Positions 1 through 6,273 of a stretch of DNA of 8,374 nt are shown here, piece by piece. Made by a program: the position numbers and the translations under genes. The notes below the pieces were generated by a model that saw only the letters and a list, made by a program, of their open reading frames with translations, was not told where the DNA came from and searched no databases. How positions within the stretch are numbered: the stretch's first letter is position 1; every line of letters starts with the position of its first letter. The stretch lies in NCBI GenBank assembly GCA_947573465.1, contig CANPET010000063.1:1-8374 (forward strand), given 5' to 3'. Source of the DNA: an uncultured Eubacterium sp. (lineage in GTDB: Bacteria; Bacillota; Clostridia; Lachnospirales; Lachnospiraceae).

Positions 1-702
1 AACTCCTACACCGTGATTTCTTACAATTTCTTGTATATCCCGTCTTCCTTTCATTGCAATTCCATGGCCAATCCGTCCTGCCCCTGCAATCAATGCATCT
101 TCAATATTCTGCGGGTTTCCACATTCTCCTGCATGGATTGTAAATGGCATCCCCAATTCTTTAACCTTCTGAAACAACTCCATAAATTCTGCCATAGGAT
201 ACTGTGCTTCTGCTCCTGCAAGATCCGCTGCACACACACCTTTTCCTAAAAATTTGCTGGCAGTTTTTATCATTTCATAATTTTGCTCCAAACTGTGATG
301 TCTCATAGCGCATACAATCACATTATATTCTACTCCAAAGTCTTGTTTTCCTTTTTCTAAACCTGACAATAGAGACTGAATTATCTGTTTCACATCCATA
401 TCTTCCGTTACTGACAACAATGGTGCAAAACGGATTTCTGCATAAATCACATTTTCTTCACTCATGGTTTCCAGCACATCATAACCAGCTTCAGCCAATC
501 CTTTTTCATCCCTCAGACACTTTATCGGCAAATCAAATTTTTCCAAATACTCTGCAAGACTGTTGCAGTCATCTGAGACACTTAATTCCTGCCTGGACAC
601 ACTCCTTGATAATCTTCTTTCTATAAACTCTTTACTAAGAGAACCATCCAGATGACAATGTAATTCTATTTTAGGCATTTTCCTTAGTTCTTCTATTTTC
701 AT
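1..702 (-). CDS. add: Adenosine deaminase, 3' end cut by window edge
   Basis: Zinc-dependent hydrolytic deamination of adenosine and deoxyadenosine to inosine and deoxyinosine in the cytosol (purine salvage). The start is an ATG at 702 behind a strong AGGAGGAG site six bases upstream. The 234 visible codons carry the family's landmarks: MPKIELHCHLDGS with metal ligands H15 and H17, the ADLAGAE segment near residues 159-165, HAGE with metal ligand H190 and proton-shuttle E193, and RIGHG with H213. Family members run about 330-350 residues, so roughly 100 C-terminal residues, including the conserved metal-binding Asp, lie beyond base 1. No stop or frameshift is seen in the visible part. The gene follows uridine phosphorylase by 55 bases with no terminator between, and so is probably the distal gene of a nucleoside-salvage operon. 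An adenine or aminodeoxyfutalosine deaminase is a less likely reading, because these share the fold, but the motif set and the neighbours fit Add. Confidence 0.93.
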   Translation of the reverse strand, partial: MKIEELRKMPKIELHCHLDGSLSKEFIERRLSRSVSRQELSVSDDCNSLAEYLEKFDLPIKCLRDEKGLAEAGYDVLETMSEENVIYAEIRFAPLLSVTEDMDVKQIIQSLLSGLEKGKQDFGVEYNVIVCAMRHHSLEQNYEMIKTASKFLGKGVCAADLAGAEAQYPMAEFMELFQKVKELGMPFTIHAGECGNPQNIEDALIAGAGRIGHGIAMKGRRDIQEIVRNHGVGV

Positions 703-757
703 CCCTCTCCTCCTATTGAACAAACTACATTCTTCCACACACTATAACAAATCAAGT

Positions 758-1531
758 CTATTTATCTTCACGAATTAAATTTCTAACAGCCTCAATTGCT
801 GTCTGAATCGCCATATCCGTATCATGTACCACAGGATTTTCCAATCCCTGTTTTTCTCTCTCCTGATTTGCCACCACAAGAAAACAGGAACCAGCTCTTA
901 CCTTCAAATAACTTGCTACAATAAACAATGCTGCCGATTCCATTTCTGATGCCAGACAGCCAAGTCTTTTCCACGCCTCCCATTTGTTCTGCAGTTCATA
1001 ACTCACTGGTTTTGTTTCCGGTTCATGCTGCCCATAAAAAGAATCCTTGCACTGAACCACTCCCACATGGTAAGAATATTCTTTCTCCTTTGCCGCTTTT
1101 GTCAATGCATTCGTTACTGTAATATCTGCCACCGCCGGAAACTCAATTGGGGCATATTCCCTGCTGGTACCCTCCATACGAATTGCGCCTGTGGCAATCA
1201 CAATATCACCACTTTTTACCTCTGTCTGCATCCCACCACAAGTTCCTATTCGGATAAATGTATCTGCACCACAACGACAAAGTTCTTCCATGGCAATCGC
1301 AGCAGATGGTCCACCAATTCCTGTGGATGTCACACTAACTTTTACCCCATCCAATGTTCCCGTATATGTTACATATTCCCGATTATCTGCAATCAAAATC
1401 GGATTTTCCAAATACTGCGCAATCTTTTCGCACCGCTTTGGGTCTCCCGGCATAATGACATATCGTCCAACCTCTCCTTTTCCCACTTGAATATGGTATT
1501 GTTTATTTGGATTTTCTGAATAATTTTTCAT
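758..1531 (-). CDS. udp: Uridine phosphorylase
   Basis: Cytosolic nucleoside phosphorylase that converts uridine plus phosphate to uracil and ribose-1-phosphate. The 257 residues match the NP-I family in length (E. coli Udp is about 253). Visible landmarks are H13 in HIQVGKG (ribose contact from the partner subunit in E. coli), the phosphate loop PGDP at 28-31, R51, STGIGGPS at 69-76, RIGTCGG at 94-100, and SEMESA at 195-200, where M197 and E198 contact ribose. The uracil-recognition loop reads FYGQHEPE near 165-172. Q168 fits the conserved Gln, but the E. coli uracil-binding Arg168 has no obvious equivalent; I believe this is a common form in Clostridia. ATG at 1531 has an AGAGGTG-type ribosome site. 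The gene lies between an acyltransferase (53 bases upstream) and adenosine deaminase (55 bases downstream), in a salvage cluster that also holds cytidine deaminase, whose product uridine is its substrate. Confidence 0.94.
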   Translation of the reverse strand: MKNYSENPNKQYHIQVGKGEVGRYVIMPGDPKRCEKIAQYLENPILIADNREYVTYTGTLDGVKVSVTSTGIGGPSAAIAMEELCRCGADTFIRIGTCGGMQTEVKSGDIVIATGAIRMEGTSREYAPIEFPAVADITVTNALTKAAKEKEYSYHVGVVQCKDSFYGQHEPETKPVSYELQNKWEAWKRLGCLASEMESAALFIVASYLKVRAGSCFLVVANQEREKQGLENPVVHDTDMAIQTAIEAVRNLIREDK

Positions 1532-1568
1532 AGCACACCTCTTTCATTTTATGCATAATTATTTTCTA

Positions 1569-1591
1569 CAGGTAACAAAACCTTTTACCTG
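1569..1591 (-). repeat. Small inverted repeat over the acyltransferase stop codon
   Basis: CAGGTAA (1569-1575) pairs with TTACCTG (1585-1591) around a nine-base loop, and one arm contains the acyltransferase stop codon. On the minus strand no U-run follows, so it is not a convincing terminator. It may be an mRNA-processing or stability hairpin between the acyltransferase and udp, or chance. Confidence 0.3.
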
Positions 1592-2436
1592 AAAATACCT
1601 TTTCGCTTACTCTCTTTTCCAATATAAAACCTATTTGCGTCTTTCTCTTCTACCAGATACTTTTGAATAATTTCCAACTTATCCTCTGCCTTTGTTTTTT
1701 CCTTTAGCAACTGATCAATTTTCTTTAAACTCTTACATTCTTTTTCTGGTTTTTCATATACATACACTTCTTCGTTCATCTCATCATACAATTCCATCTT
1801 ATCTTTGGTCCAGCCATGTACACCCCAATTTAAATGTGCCACATTCTCTTTTAATTTCTTTGCCGGATTCCCAGCAAACAGTGTATGCGAAGGGACAACT
1901 TTGTTGGATATCAGACTTCCTCCACCCAATACTGCACCAGACCCAAACTGTGTTCCTTTCAAAACCATTACCGACTGCCCCAGCCACACATGGTCTCCCA
2001 CAAGAATGGATTTTCCGTAATTAATTCTCTTTCTGGTGTGAATATCATATAACGCATGTGCATCTCCAGTCCGCATCCAAATACCAAAAGCAAACACACT
2101 GTTATCACCTATTAAAATATTCTGATATTCCGACACCACCATATTCAGTGTTCCGTTAAAGTAGTTTCGCTCTCCAATATAAACACAGTTTTCATTACTC
2201 ACTGCAATGTTTAAATAATAATCATTTTTCGGATTATTTCTTAAATAAACAACACAATTATCTCCCTTAAAATGAATTTTGCTGTTAACCAGTCTCACAT
2301 GATTATCCAGCACCAAAATATTACCTTTTCCTGAAAATATGATACTAGAGTTTTTCATCTCAATGTTATCTCCATTGCAAATTGCTTTGTTGTCTTTAAG
2401 TTTTCCACATTCAGATAATTCTAATATCTTTTCCAT
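1585..2436 (-). CDS. Hexapeptide-repeat (left-handed beta-helix) acyltransferase
   Basis: Probable cytosolic CoA-dependent acetyl/acyltransferase of the WbbJ/maltose-acetyltransferase superfamily; the acceptor is unknown. Counting from ATG 2436 gives 283 residues. The N-terminal ~100 residues are imperfect beta-helix coils (short hydrophobic strands such as NILVLDNHVRLVNSKIHF). They are followed by GIWMRTGDAHALYD, whose H127 is a candidate catalytic His, and then by the classic terminal coils HVWLGQSVMVLKG, GSGAVLGGGSLIS and FAGNPAKKLKE (about 149-198). The last ~70 residues are highly charged and predicted helical, which is longer than the usual tail. The start was moved from the ATG at 2442 to that at 2436 because the AGGAG site abuts 2442 but is six bases from 2436. 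It begins 18 bases after the cytidine deaminase stop, so it is almost certainly cotranscribed with it. The distant style suggests glycan or cell-surface modification, but nothing in the context supports that; the neighbours are nucleoside-salvage genes. Confidence 0.82.
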   Translation of the reverse strand: MEKILELSECGKLKDNKAICNGDNIEMKNSSIIFSGKGNILVLDNHVRLVNSKIHFKGDNCVVYLRNNPKNDYYLNIAVSNENCVYIGERNYFNGTLNMVVSEYQNILIGDNSVFAFGIWMRTGDAHALYDIHTRKRINYGKSILVGDHVWLGQSVMVLKGTQFGSGAVLGGGSLISNKVVPSHTLFAGNPAKKLKENVAHLNWGVHGWTKDKMELYDEMNEEVYVYEKPEKECKSLKKIDQLLKEKTKAEDKLEIIQKYLVEEKDANRFYIGKESKRKGIFR

Positions 2437-2442
2437 GTTCAT

Positions 2443-2447
2443 CTCCT
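2443..2447 (-). promoter_or_regulatory. RBS (AGGAG) that fixes the acyltransferase start
   Basis: AGGAG directly abuts one ATG (2442), leaving no spacer, and lies six bases ahead of the next in-frame ATG (2436). Ribosome spacing rules favour 2436. Confidence 0.75.
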
Positions 2448-2454
2448 AACAAAT

Positions 2455-2877
2455 TTATTTTTTTATATTATCCGGTCCAAATCCCATTGGCAGTAAATCC
2501 TTTAGCAAATATACTTCATATTTTTCTATATTTGTTGCCAAAATAATCTGAAAAGTTTCCGGATTGCAAAACTCCATCATGACCTGTCTGCATATACCAC
2601 AAGGCGGTGTATAATTGTCCAAAACTCCCTTCTTGCCTCCTACGATACAAATCGCCTGAAACTGCCTCTCTCCCTCACTTACAGCCTTAAAAAAAGCAGT
2701 CCTCTCTGCACAGTTGGTTGGTGTATATGCTGCATTCTCAATATTGCAGCCTGTATAAACTTCTCCCTCCTTTGTAAGCAATGCAGCTCCTACCTTAAAT
2801 TCCGAATACGGAGCATAGCAGTATTGTATTTGCTCTGCTGCCTGCTTAATTAACTTTTGAATACATTTTTTATCCAT
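2455..2877 (-). CDS. cdd: Cytidine deaminase
   Basis: Zinc-dependent deamination of cytidine and deoxycytidine to uridine and deoxyuridine in the cytosol (pyrimidine salvage). From ATG 2877 the protein has 140 residues, matching the short homotetrameric Gram-positive type (B. subtilis 136) rather than the ~294-residue E. coli type. Visible motifs are YAPYSEFKVGAALL near 21-34 (substrate binding), TGCNIENAAY at 42-51, the zinc/catalytic TNCAERTA at 54-61 (C56 ligand, E58 proton shuttle) and PPCGICRQ at 91-98 (ligands C93 and C96). A GTG 12 codons upstream (2913) is open in frame but lacks a ribosome site, while ATG 2877 has AGGA six bases ahead. It is the first gene after the prfC terminator and leads the acyltransferase-udp-add set. 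Its product uridine feeds Udp. Confidence 0.94.
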   Translation of the reverse strand: MDKKCIQKLIKQAAEQIQYCYAPYSEFKVGAALLTKEGEVYTGCNIENAAYTPTNCAERTAFFKAVSEGERQFQAICIVGGKKGVLDNYTPPCGICRQVMMEFCNPETFQIILATNIEKYEVYLLKDLLPMGFGPDNIKK

Positions 2878-2883
2878 TCTTTT

Positions 2884-2887
2884 TCCT
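2884..2887 (-). promoter_or_regulatory. RBS (AGGA) that fixes the cdd start
   Basis: GGTAGGA lies with six bases (AAAAGA) before ATG 2877. The upstream in-frame GTG at 2913 has only a T/A-rich stretch ahead of it. The short start also removes a 12-residue extension not expected in the family. Confidence 0.65.
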
Positions 2888-2957
2888 ACCTTTTCTAGTA
2901 AATATATTAACACTTTATAAAAAGAATAAACAGCAATTTCTTACGATTTACAAACAA

Positions 2958-2997
2958 AAAATGTACCAAAAATCTTCTTTTATTCTTGGTACATTTT
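2958..2997 (-). terminator. Intrinsic terminator after prfC
   Basis: A perfect 12-base inverted repeat, AAAATGTACCAA (2958-2969) and TTGGTACATTTT (2986-2997), encloses a 16-base loop. Read on the minus strand, the second arm runs into a U-rich tail. It lies 25 bases past the prfC stop and before cdd, so it divides the window into two transcription units. The stem also has T's on its other side, so it could work in both directions. Confidence 0.85.
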
Positions 2998-3022
2998 CTC
3001 AATAATATTCTTTTAATATTTA

Positions 3023-4618
3023 TTAATTTTTCCAGAATTCCTCAAACTCCAGTCCTTCATTTCTCTCTAGTGCCATTCGAATTGACCACTCGTTTGAGAA
3101 TAAAATCAACGGATTTCCTTTCATGTCCTTTACTTTCTTTGTATCACTTGGACATTTCAAGCTATTTAAATCTGTAGCCGGATCTTTTACCCAGCGAATA
3201 TGAGTATATGGCAATGAATCCAATCGTACATCGCATCCATACTCATTTTCCATTCTGTATTTCAACACATCAAACTGTAGTACACCTACTACACCCACAA
3301 TAATCTCTGACATTTCCAGATTATAATCCTGAAAAATCTGGATAGCACCTTCCTGGGCAATCTGGGTTACCCCTTTCATAAACTGCTTACGTTTCATGGA
3401 ATCCAGCGCAACCAGTCTGCAAAAATGCTCTGGAGCAAAGGTTGGTATTCCCTCATATGCAAACTTCTTTCCCGGCATGCATATGGTATCTCCAATGGAA
3501 AATACGCCTGGGTCAAATACTCCCATCACATCTCCTGCATACGCCTCATCAATAACTTTTCTGTCCTGTGCCATAATCTGCTGCGGACGGGAAAGTTTCA
3601 TCTTTCTGCCACTCTGTACATGATATACATCCTTTGTGGCATCAAATTTTCCAGAACAAATTCTCATAAAGGCAATTCTATCATGATGAGCCTTGTTCAT
3701 GTTCGCCTGAATCTTGAAAATAAAACCTGAAAACTCTTCTTCCACCGGATTGATTAAACCGGCATCTGACATTCTCGGAAGTGGAGACTCTGTCATCTTT
3801 AAGAAATGCTCCAAAAAAGTCTCTACACCAAACGTAGTCAACGCTGAACCAAAAAATACCGGTGACAGCTCTCCTTTATCTACTAGTTCCTGATCAAAAG
3901 GCTCACTAGCTCCATCTAACAACTCCACATCTTCTACTAATTGTTCATATAAATCCTCTCCAACTGCTTTGGCAAATTCTTCATCATCTATATCATATGT
4001 GGTCTCAGCAGCACTCTTTGCTCCGCCCACGGAAACTGCCTGAAACATGGAAATCTTCTTTGTGTCTCTATCATAAACTCCTTTAAACTGCTTACCTGAA
4101 CCAATCGGCCAGTTCATTGGACAAGTTTTAATTCCAAGAACGTTTTCAATTTCTTCTAATAACTCATATGGATCTCTTGCCTCTAAATCCATTTTATTAA
4201 TAAAAGTGAATATTGGAATATGTCTCATTACACAAACCTTAAAAAGTTTAATGGTCTGTGCCTCAACACCCTTCGAGGCGTCAATAACCATCACTGCTGA
4301 ATCCGCCGCCATCAGCGTACGGTATGTGTCTTCTGAAAAATCCTGATGTCCCGGTGTGTCCAGAATATTGATACAATATCCATCATACTGAAACTGCAAT
4401 GCGGATGATGTAACGGAAATACCTCTCTCCTTCTCAATATCCATCCAATCGGAAACTGCATACTTTGAGTTTGCCTTTCCCTTTACTGAACCTGCCGTAT
4501 TAATTGCCCCTCCATATAACAAAAACTTCTCAGTCAAAGTAGTTTTACCTGCATCCGGATGGGATATAATTGCAAAAGTTCTACGGTTCTCTATTTCTTT
4601 TCTAATATTTTCTGACAT
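3023..4618 (-). CDS. prfC: Peptide chain release factor 3
   Basis: Translational GTPase that frees RF1/RF2 from the ribosome after peptide release; it acts in the cytosol on terminating ribosomes. From ATG 4618 it has 531 residues (E. coli RF3 has 529). The G domain shows SHPDAGKTT at 19-27 (P-loop), a switch I region with DIEKERGISVTSS at 60-72, DTPGH at 87-91 with catalytic H91, and NKMD at 141-144. Beta-barrel domain II and the RF3-type C-terminal domain follow (for example GVVGVLQFDVLKYR), which separates it from EF-G, TetM and LepA. A TTG codon at 4630 could extend the frame by four residues, but it overlaps the GGAG ribosome site, which sits six bases from ATG 4618, so 4618 is the start. 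It has its own sigma-A-like promoter inside the end of pfkA and a strong terminator after its stop. Confidence 0.96.
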   Translation of the reverse strand: MSENIRKEIENRRTFAIISHPDAGKTTLTEKFLLYGGAINTAGSVKGKANSKYAVSDWMDIEKERGISVTSSALQFQYDGYCINILDTPGHQDFSEDTYRTLMAADSAVMVIDASKGVEAQTIKLFKVCVMRHIPIFTFINKMDLEARDPYELLEEIENVLGIKTCPMNWPIGSGKQFKGVYDRDTKKISMFQAVSVGGAKSAAETTYDIDDEEFAKAVGEDLYEQLVEDVELLDGASEPFDQELVDKGELSPVFFGSALTTFGVETFLEHFLKMTESPLPRMSDAGLINPVEEEFSGFIFKIQANMNKAHHDRIAFMRICSGKFDATKDVYHVQSGRKMKLSRPQQIMAQDRKVIDEAYAGDVMGVFDPGVFSIGDTICMPGKKFAYEGIPTFAPEHFCRLVALDSMKRKQFMKGVTQIAQEGAIQIFQDYNLEMSEIIVGVVGVLQFDVLKYRMENEYGCDVRLDSLPYTHIRWVKDPATDLNSLKCPSDTKKVKDMKGNPLILFSNEWSIRMALERNEGLEFEEFWKN

Positions 4619-4665
4619 GTTAATCTCCAACTAAATATTATTTGTGTACCTGCAATATAAATCAT
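4591..4665 (-). CDS. Possible 24-codon leader reading frame overlapping the prfC start
   Basis: In the predicted prfC leader an AGGAAG ribosome-like site (4675-4670) lies four bases ahead of an ATG at 4665. The frame runs 24 codons (begins MIYIAGTQII) and stops at a TAG ending at 4591, inside the first ten codons of prfC and in a different frame. The frame, the ribosome-like site and the overlap are directly visible; that it is translated or regulatory is inference. There is no resemblance to a known peptide. Overlap of a leader stop with the start of a termination-factor gene could couple or gate its translation, but a short AT-rich frame like this can arise by chance. Confidence 0.3.
   Translation of the reverse strand: MIYIAGTQIIFSWRLTCQKILEKK
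4625..4628 (-). promoter_or_regulatory. RBS (GGAG) that fixes the prfC start
   Basis: GGAG is followed by six bases (ATTAAC) and then ATG 4618. The alternative TTG start at 4630 would include this site within the coding region. Confidence 0.75.
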
Positions 4666-4691
4666 TATTCTTCCTGCAATGCACCCGATTT

Positions 4692-4720
4692 ATTATATCC
4701 AATTATTGCTATTCTGACAA
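4692..4720 (-). promoter_or_regulatory. Sigma-A-type promoter for prfC
   Basis: On the minus strand, TTGTCA (4720-4715, five of six to consensus) is followed by a 17-base spacer and TATAAT (4697-4692, perfect). The -35 box and spacer overlap the last codons and stop of pfkA. Transcription should start near 4685, giving a leader of about 67 bases before the prfC ATG. It lets prfC be expressed apart from the pfkA unit. Confidence 0.8.
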
Positions 4721-5683
4721 TCTCAAACTTAATTCATATTGAAACGAATCCAGCTTATTATTCTCGAGTCTAAGTGCCTCTCCCATATCATAATCTACCA
4801 ACACATCATTCTTAATCGCCACAATTCTATTCGTCTTACCATTGCTAAGAATCTCTACCGCGTAGGCACCCATCAATGAGCCATACATCCTGTCTTTCGC
4901 AGTGGGATTTCCTCCTCGCTGAATATATCCAAGTACCGACACTCTTGATTCAATACCTGTCTTTTCACGAATCATTTCTGCCAGTTCCGGTGCATCTGTG
5001 ACACCTTCTGCTACTACCACCAGATAACTGTCCCTGCCATCTGCATGGCGCTGTTTAATTGCATCAATAACACTGTCAAAATCTCCATTCCATTTTTCTG
5101 GAAGGATAATTGCATCTGCCGAAGTAGCCATTCCTGCCCACAAGGCAATGTAACCACGCTTTCTTCCCATAACTTCCACCACACTGCAACGACCATGAGA
5201 TACTGAAGAATCTCTTATTTTATCAATCGCTTCTGTCGCTGTATTTGCTGCAGTATCAAACCCCAAAGTATACTCACTACATGCCACATCTCTGTCAATT
5301 GTACCTGGAATACATACAACTTTAATTCCCTCTTCCTGAAAGTCAATTGCTCCACGGAGCGTTCCATCACCACCAATTGCCACAACAGCATCAATATTAT
5401 TTGCCTTGAGGTTTTCTGCTGCCTGTTTTCTATATTCCAAATGTAAAAATCTCTCACTGCGGCTTGTATATAAAATTGTACCACCTTGATTGTTAATATT
5501 TCTCACTTCATTCAATCCCAAAGAAATGGTCTCCCAATCAATAAGTCCCTCGTATCCACGAAGAATTCCTACTACTTCTATTCCAAAGTGATGTGCACTA
5601 TAGACCACTGCACGGATTGCCGAATTCATTCCCGGTGCATCACCACCACTGGTTAATACTGCTATTTTCTTGATGTTGTTCAT
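4709..5683 (-). CDS. pfkA: 6-phosphofructokinase, divergent ATP-dependent type
   Basis: Phosphorylates fructose-6-phosphate to fructose-1,6-bisphosphate (glycolysis, cytosol). The 324 residues fit the bacterial PFK-A length. Visible are the nucleotide loop TSGGDAPGMN (11-20), R75 (E. coli R72), GGDGT (105-109; Gly rather than the Asp of pyrophosphate enzymes), PGTIDRD (126-132) with catalytic base D130, R165, MGR (172-174), R247 and R256. Oddities against E. coli PfkA: the usual TIDND is TIDRD (N to R), the fructose-6-phosphate-binding H249 is Y253 in VLGYIQRGG, and effector-site positions R25, R54 and D59 align with Y28, L57 and N62. Classical ADP/PEP allostery may therefore be weak or lost (inference). 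ATG 5683 has an AAAGGAG site seven bases away. It follows an unknown gene by 28 bases, which makes cotranscription likely. The setting is not the dnaE-pfkA-pyk one common in Firmicutes, so it may be a second PFK. Confidence 0.88.
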   Translation of the reverse strand: MNNIKKIAVLTSGGDAPGMNSAIRAVVYSAHHFGIEVVGILRGYEGLIDWETISLGLNEVRNINNQGGTILYTSRSERFLHLEYRKQAAENLKANNIDAVVAIGGDGTLRGAIDFQEEGIKVVCIPGTIDRDVACSEYTLGFDTAANTATEAIDKIRDSSVSHGRCSVVEVMGRKRGYIALWAGMATSADAIILPEKWNGDFDSVIDAIKQRHADGRDSYLVVVAEGVTDAPELAEMIREKTGIESRVSVLGYIQRGGNPTAKDRMYGSLMGAYAVEILSNGKTNRIVAIKNDVLVDYDMGEALRLENNKLDSFQYELSLRLSE

Positions 5684-5711
5684 TAACTGTCTCCTTTTTT
5701 ATATATCCTTT

Positions 5712-6200
5712 TTATCGCTGAACTCTGTTCATATAAAAATCCCACTCAAAAATTGCTTTTTCAAAACTTACTTCTAACTGGTAAGAATCCTCCATGGTAT
5801 TTTCATCATCTGCAAATTCAATACCCATAGAATAGAAGTATAGGTTATCCTTTTCCTCTTTCTTAACCATGGAAAACAAGTAAGCACCCTGACATGCTCT
5901 TGCCAATTCCAATATTTGTCCTTCTGTCAAAGACTCATCTGGTGTTTCTTTTATAAGCTCATCATTAGCATTATAGTATCTGTAGCCATCTTTTACCCCG
6001 GAAAGAATTTTTCCGTCCACCATTCTCATGATTGTAGTTCCTGCATAGCTTTCTGTATAATTTGTATTTTGAGAATTATCCGCTCTTACAATTAATGCCT
6101 CCACTTCCAGATAAAGCATATCATTTCTTATTTCAAACCTGCTTATCATACAATCCTCAAAAGAAAATTTTTCAATTTCGTTGATTGATTTATATCTCAT
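5712..6200 (-). CDS. Conserved-looking hypothetical protein, 162 residues
   Basis: I do not recognise a function. The protein is soluble-looking and acidic, with no signal peptide or membrane segment. It alternates probable beta strands (FEIRNDMLYLEVEALIVR, about 22-39; LYFYSMGIEFA, about 120-130; YQLEVSFEKAIFEWDFYM, about 140-157) with polar loops and one helix near 92-104 (TEGQILELARACQ). No catalytic motif, zinc ligand cluster or nucleotide loop is evident. ATG 6200 is the only likely start: an in-frame TAG lies nine codons upstream, and a weak GGTG site is five bases from the ATG. It ends 28 bases before pfkA, so the two are probably cotranscribed. Its ATG lies just 24 bases after the terminator hairpin of the preceding gene, leaving little room for a promoter. 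The normal codon pattern and an unbroken frame argue that it is a real gene. Confidence 0.75.
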   Translation of the reverse strand: MRYKSINEIEKFSFEDCMISRFEIRNDMLYLEVEALIVRADNSQNTNYTESYAGTTIMRMVDGKILSGVKDGYRYYNANDELIKETPDESLTEGQILELARACQGAYLFSMVKKEEKDNLYFYSMGIEFADDENTMEDSYQLEVSFEKAIFEWDFYMNRVQR

Positions 6201-6224
6201 CTTGTCACCATCATCTTTCTATTT

Positions 6225-6261
6225 ATAAAAACGATTGGATATGAACACCAATCGTTTTTAT
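6225..6261 (-). terminator. Intrinsic terminator after the asparagine-synthetase-like gene
   Basis: A 14-base inverted repeat (6225-6238 and 6248-6261; core CGATTGG/CCAATCG) surrounds a nine-base loop. On the minus strand the second arm ends in a TTTTTA run. It begins 12 bases after the stop of the upstream gene and ends 24 bases before the next ATG. Confidence 0.85.
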
Positions 6262-6273
6262 CTCTCTAAAATA

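Noticed and set aside
13..626. Plus-strand frames at 13-249 and 420-626
   Set aside because: Both are antisense to the clear adenosine deaminase frame on the minus strand.
1025..1519. 164-codon open frame on the plus strand opposite udp (also a 99-codon one at 1191-1490)
   Set aside because: They lie wholly antisense to the well-supported uridine phosphorylase, have Cys/His/Ile-rich compositions typical of shadow frames, and match no family I know.
758..1531. Loss of a uracil-binding Arg in uridine phosphorylase as a novel feature
   Set aside because: The GQHEPE loop version appears, to my recollection, in many clostridial homologues, so it is probably ordinary for the group.
1532..1584. 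A separate promoter for udp in the gap after the acyltransferase
   Set aside because: TTGTTA exists, but the nearest -10-like CATAAA is 19 bases away with four of six matches; this is too weak.
2914..2919. TATAAA on the minus strand as a -10 box for cdd
   Set aside because: No -35 hexamer fits at 16-18 bases (the candidate TTGCTG is only 11 bases away). The region is generally A/T-rich, so I did not call a promoter, although one is expected here.
5014..5484. Minus-strand frames of 60 and 89 codons inside pfkA
   Set aside because: They are out-of-frame shadows of the phosphofructokinase with no ribosome sites.
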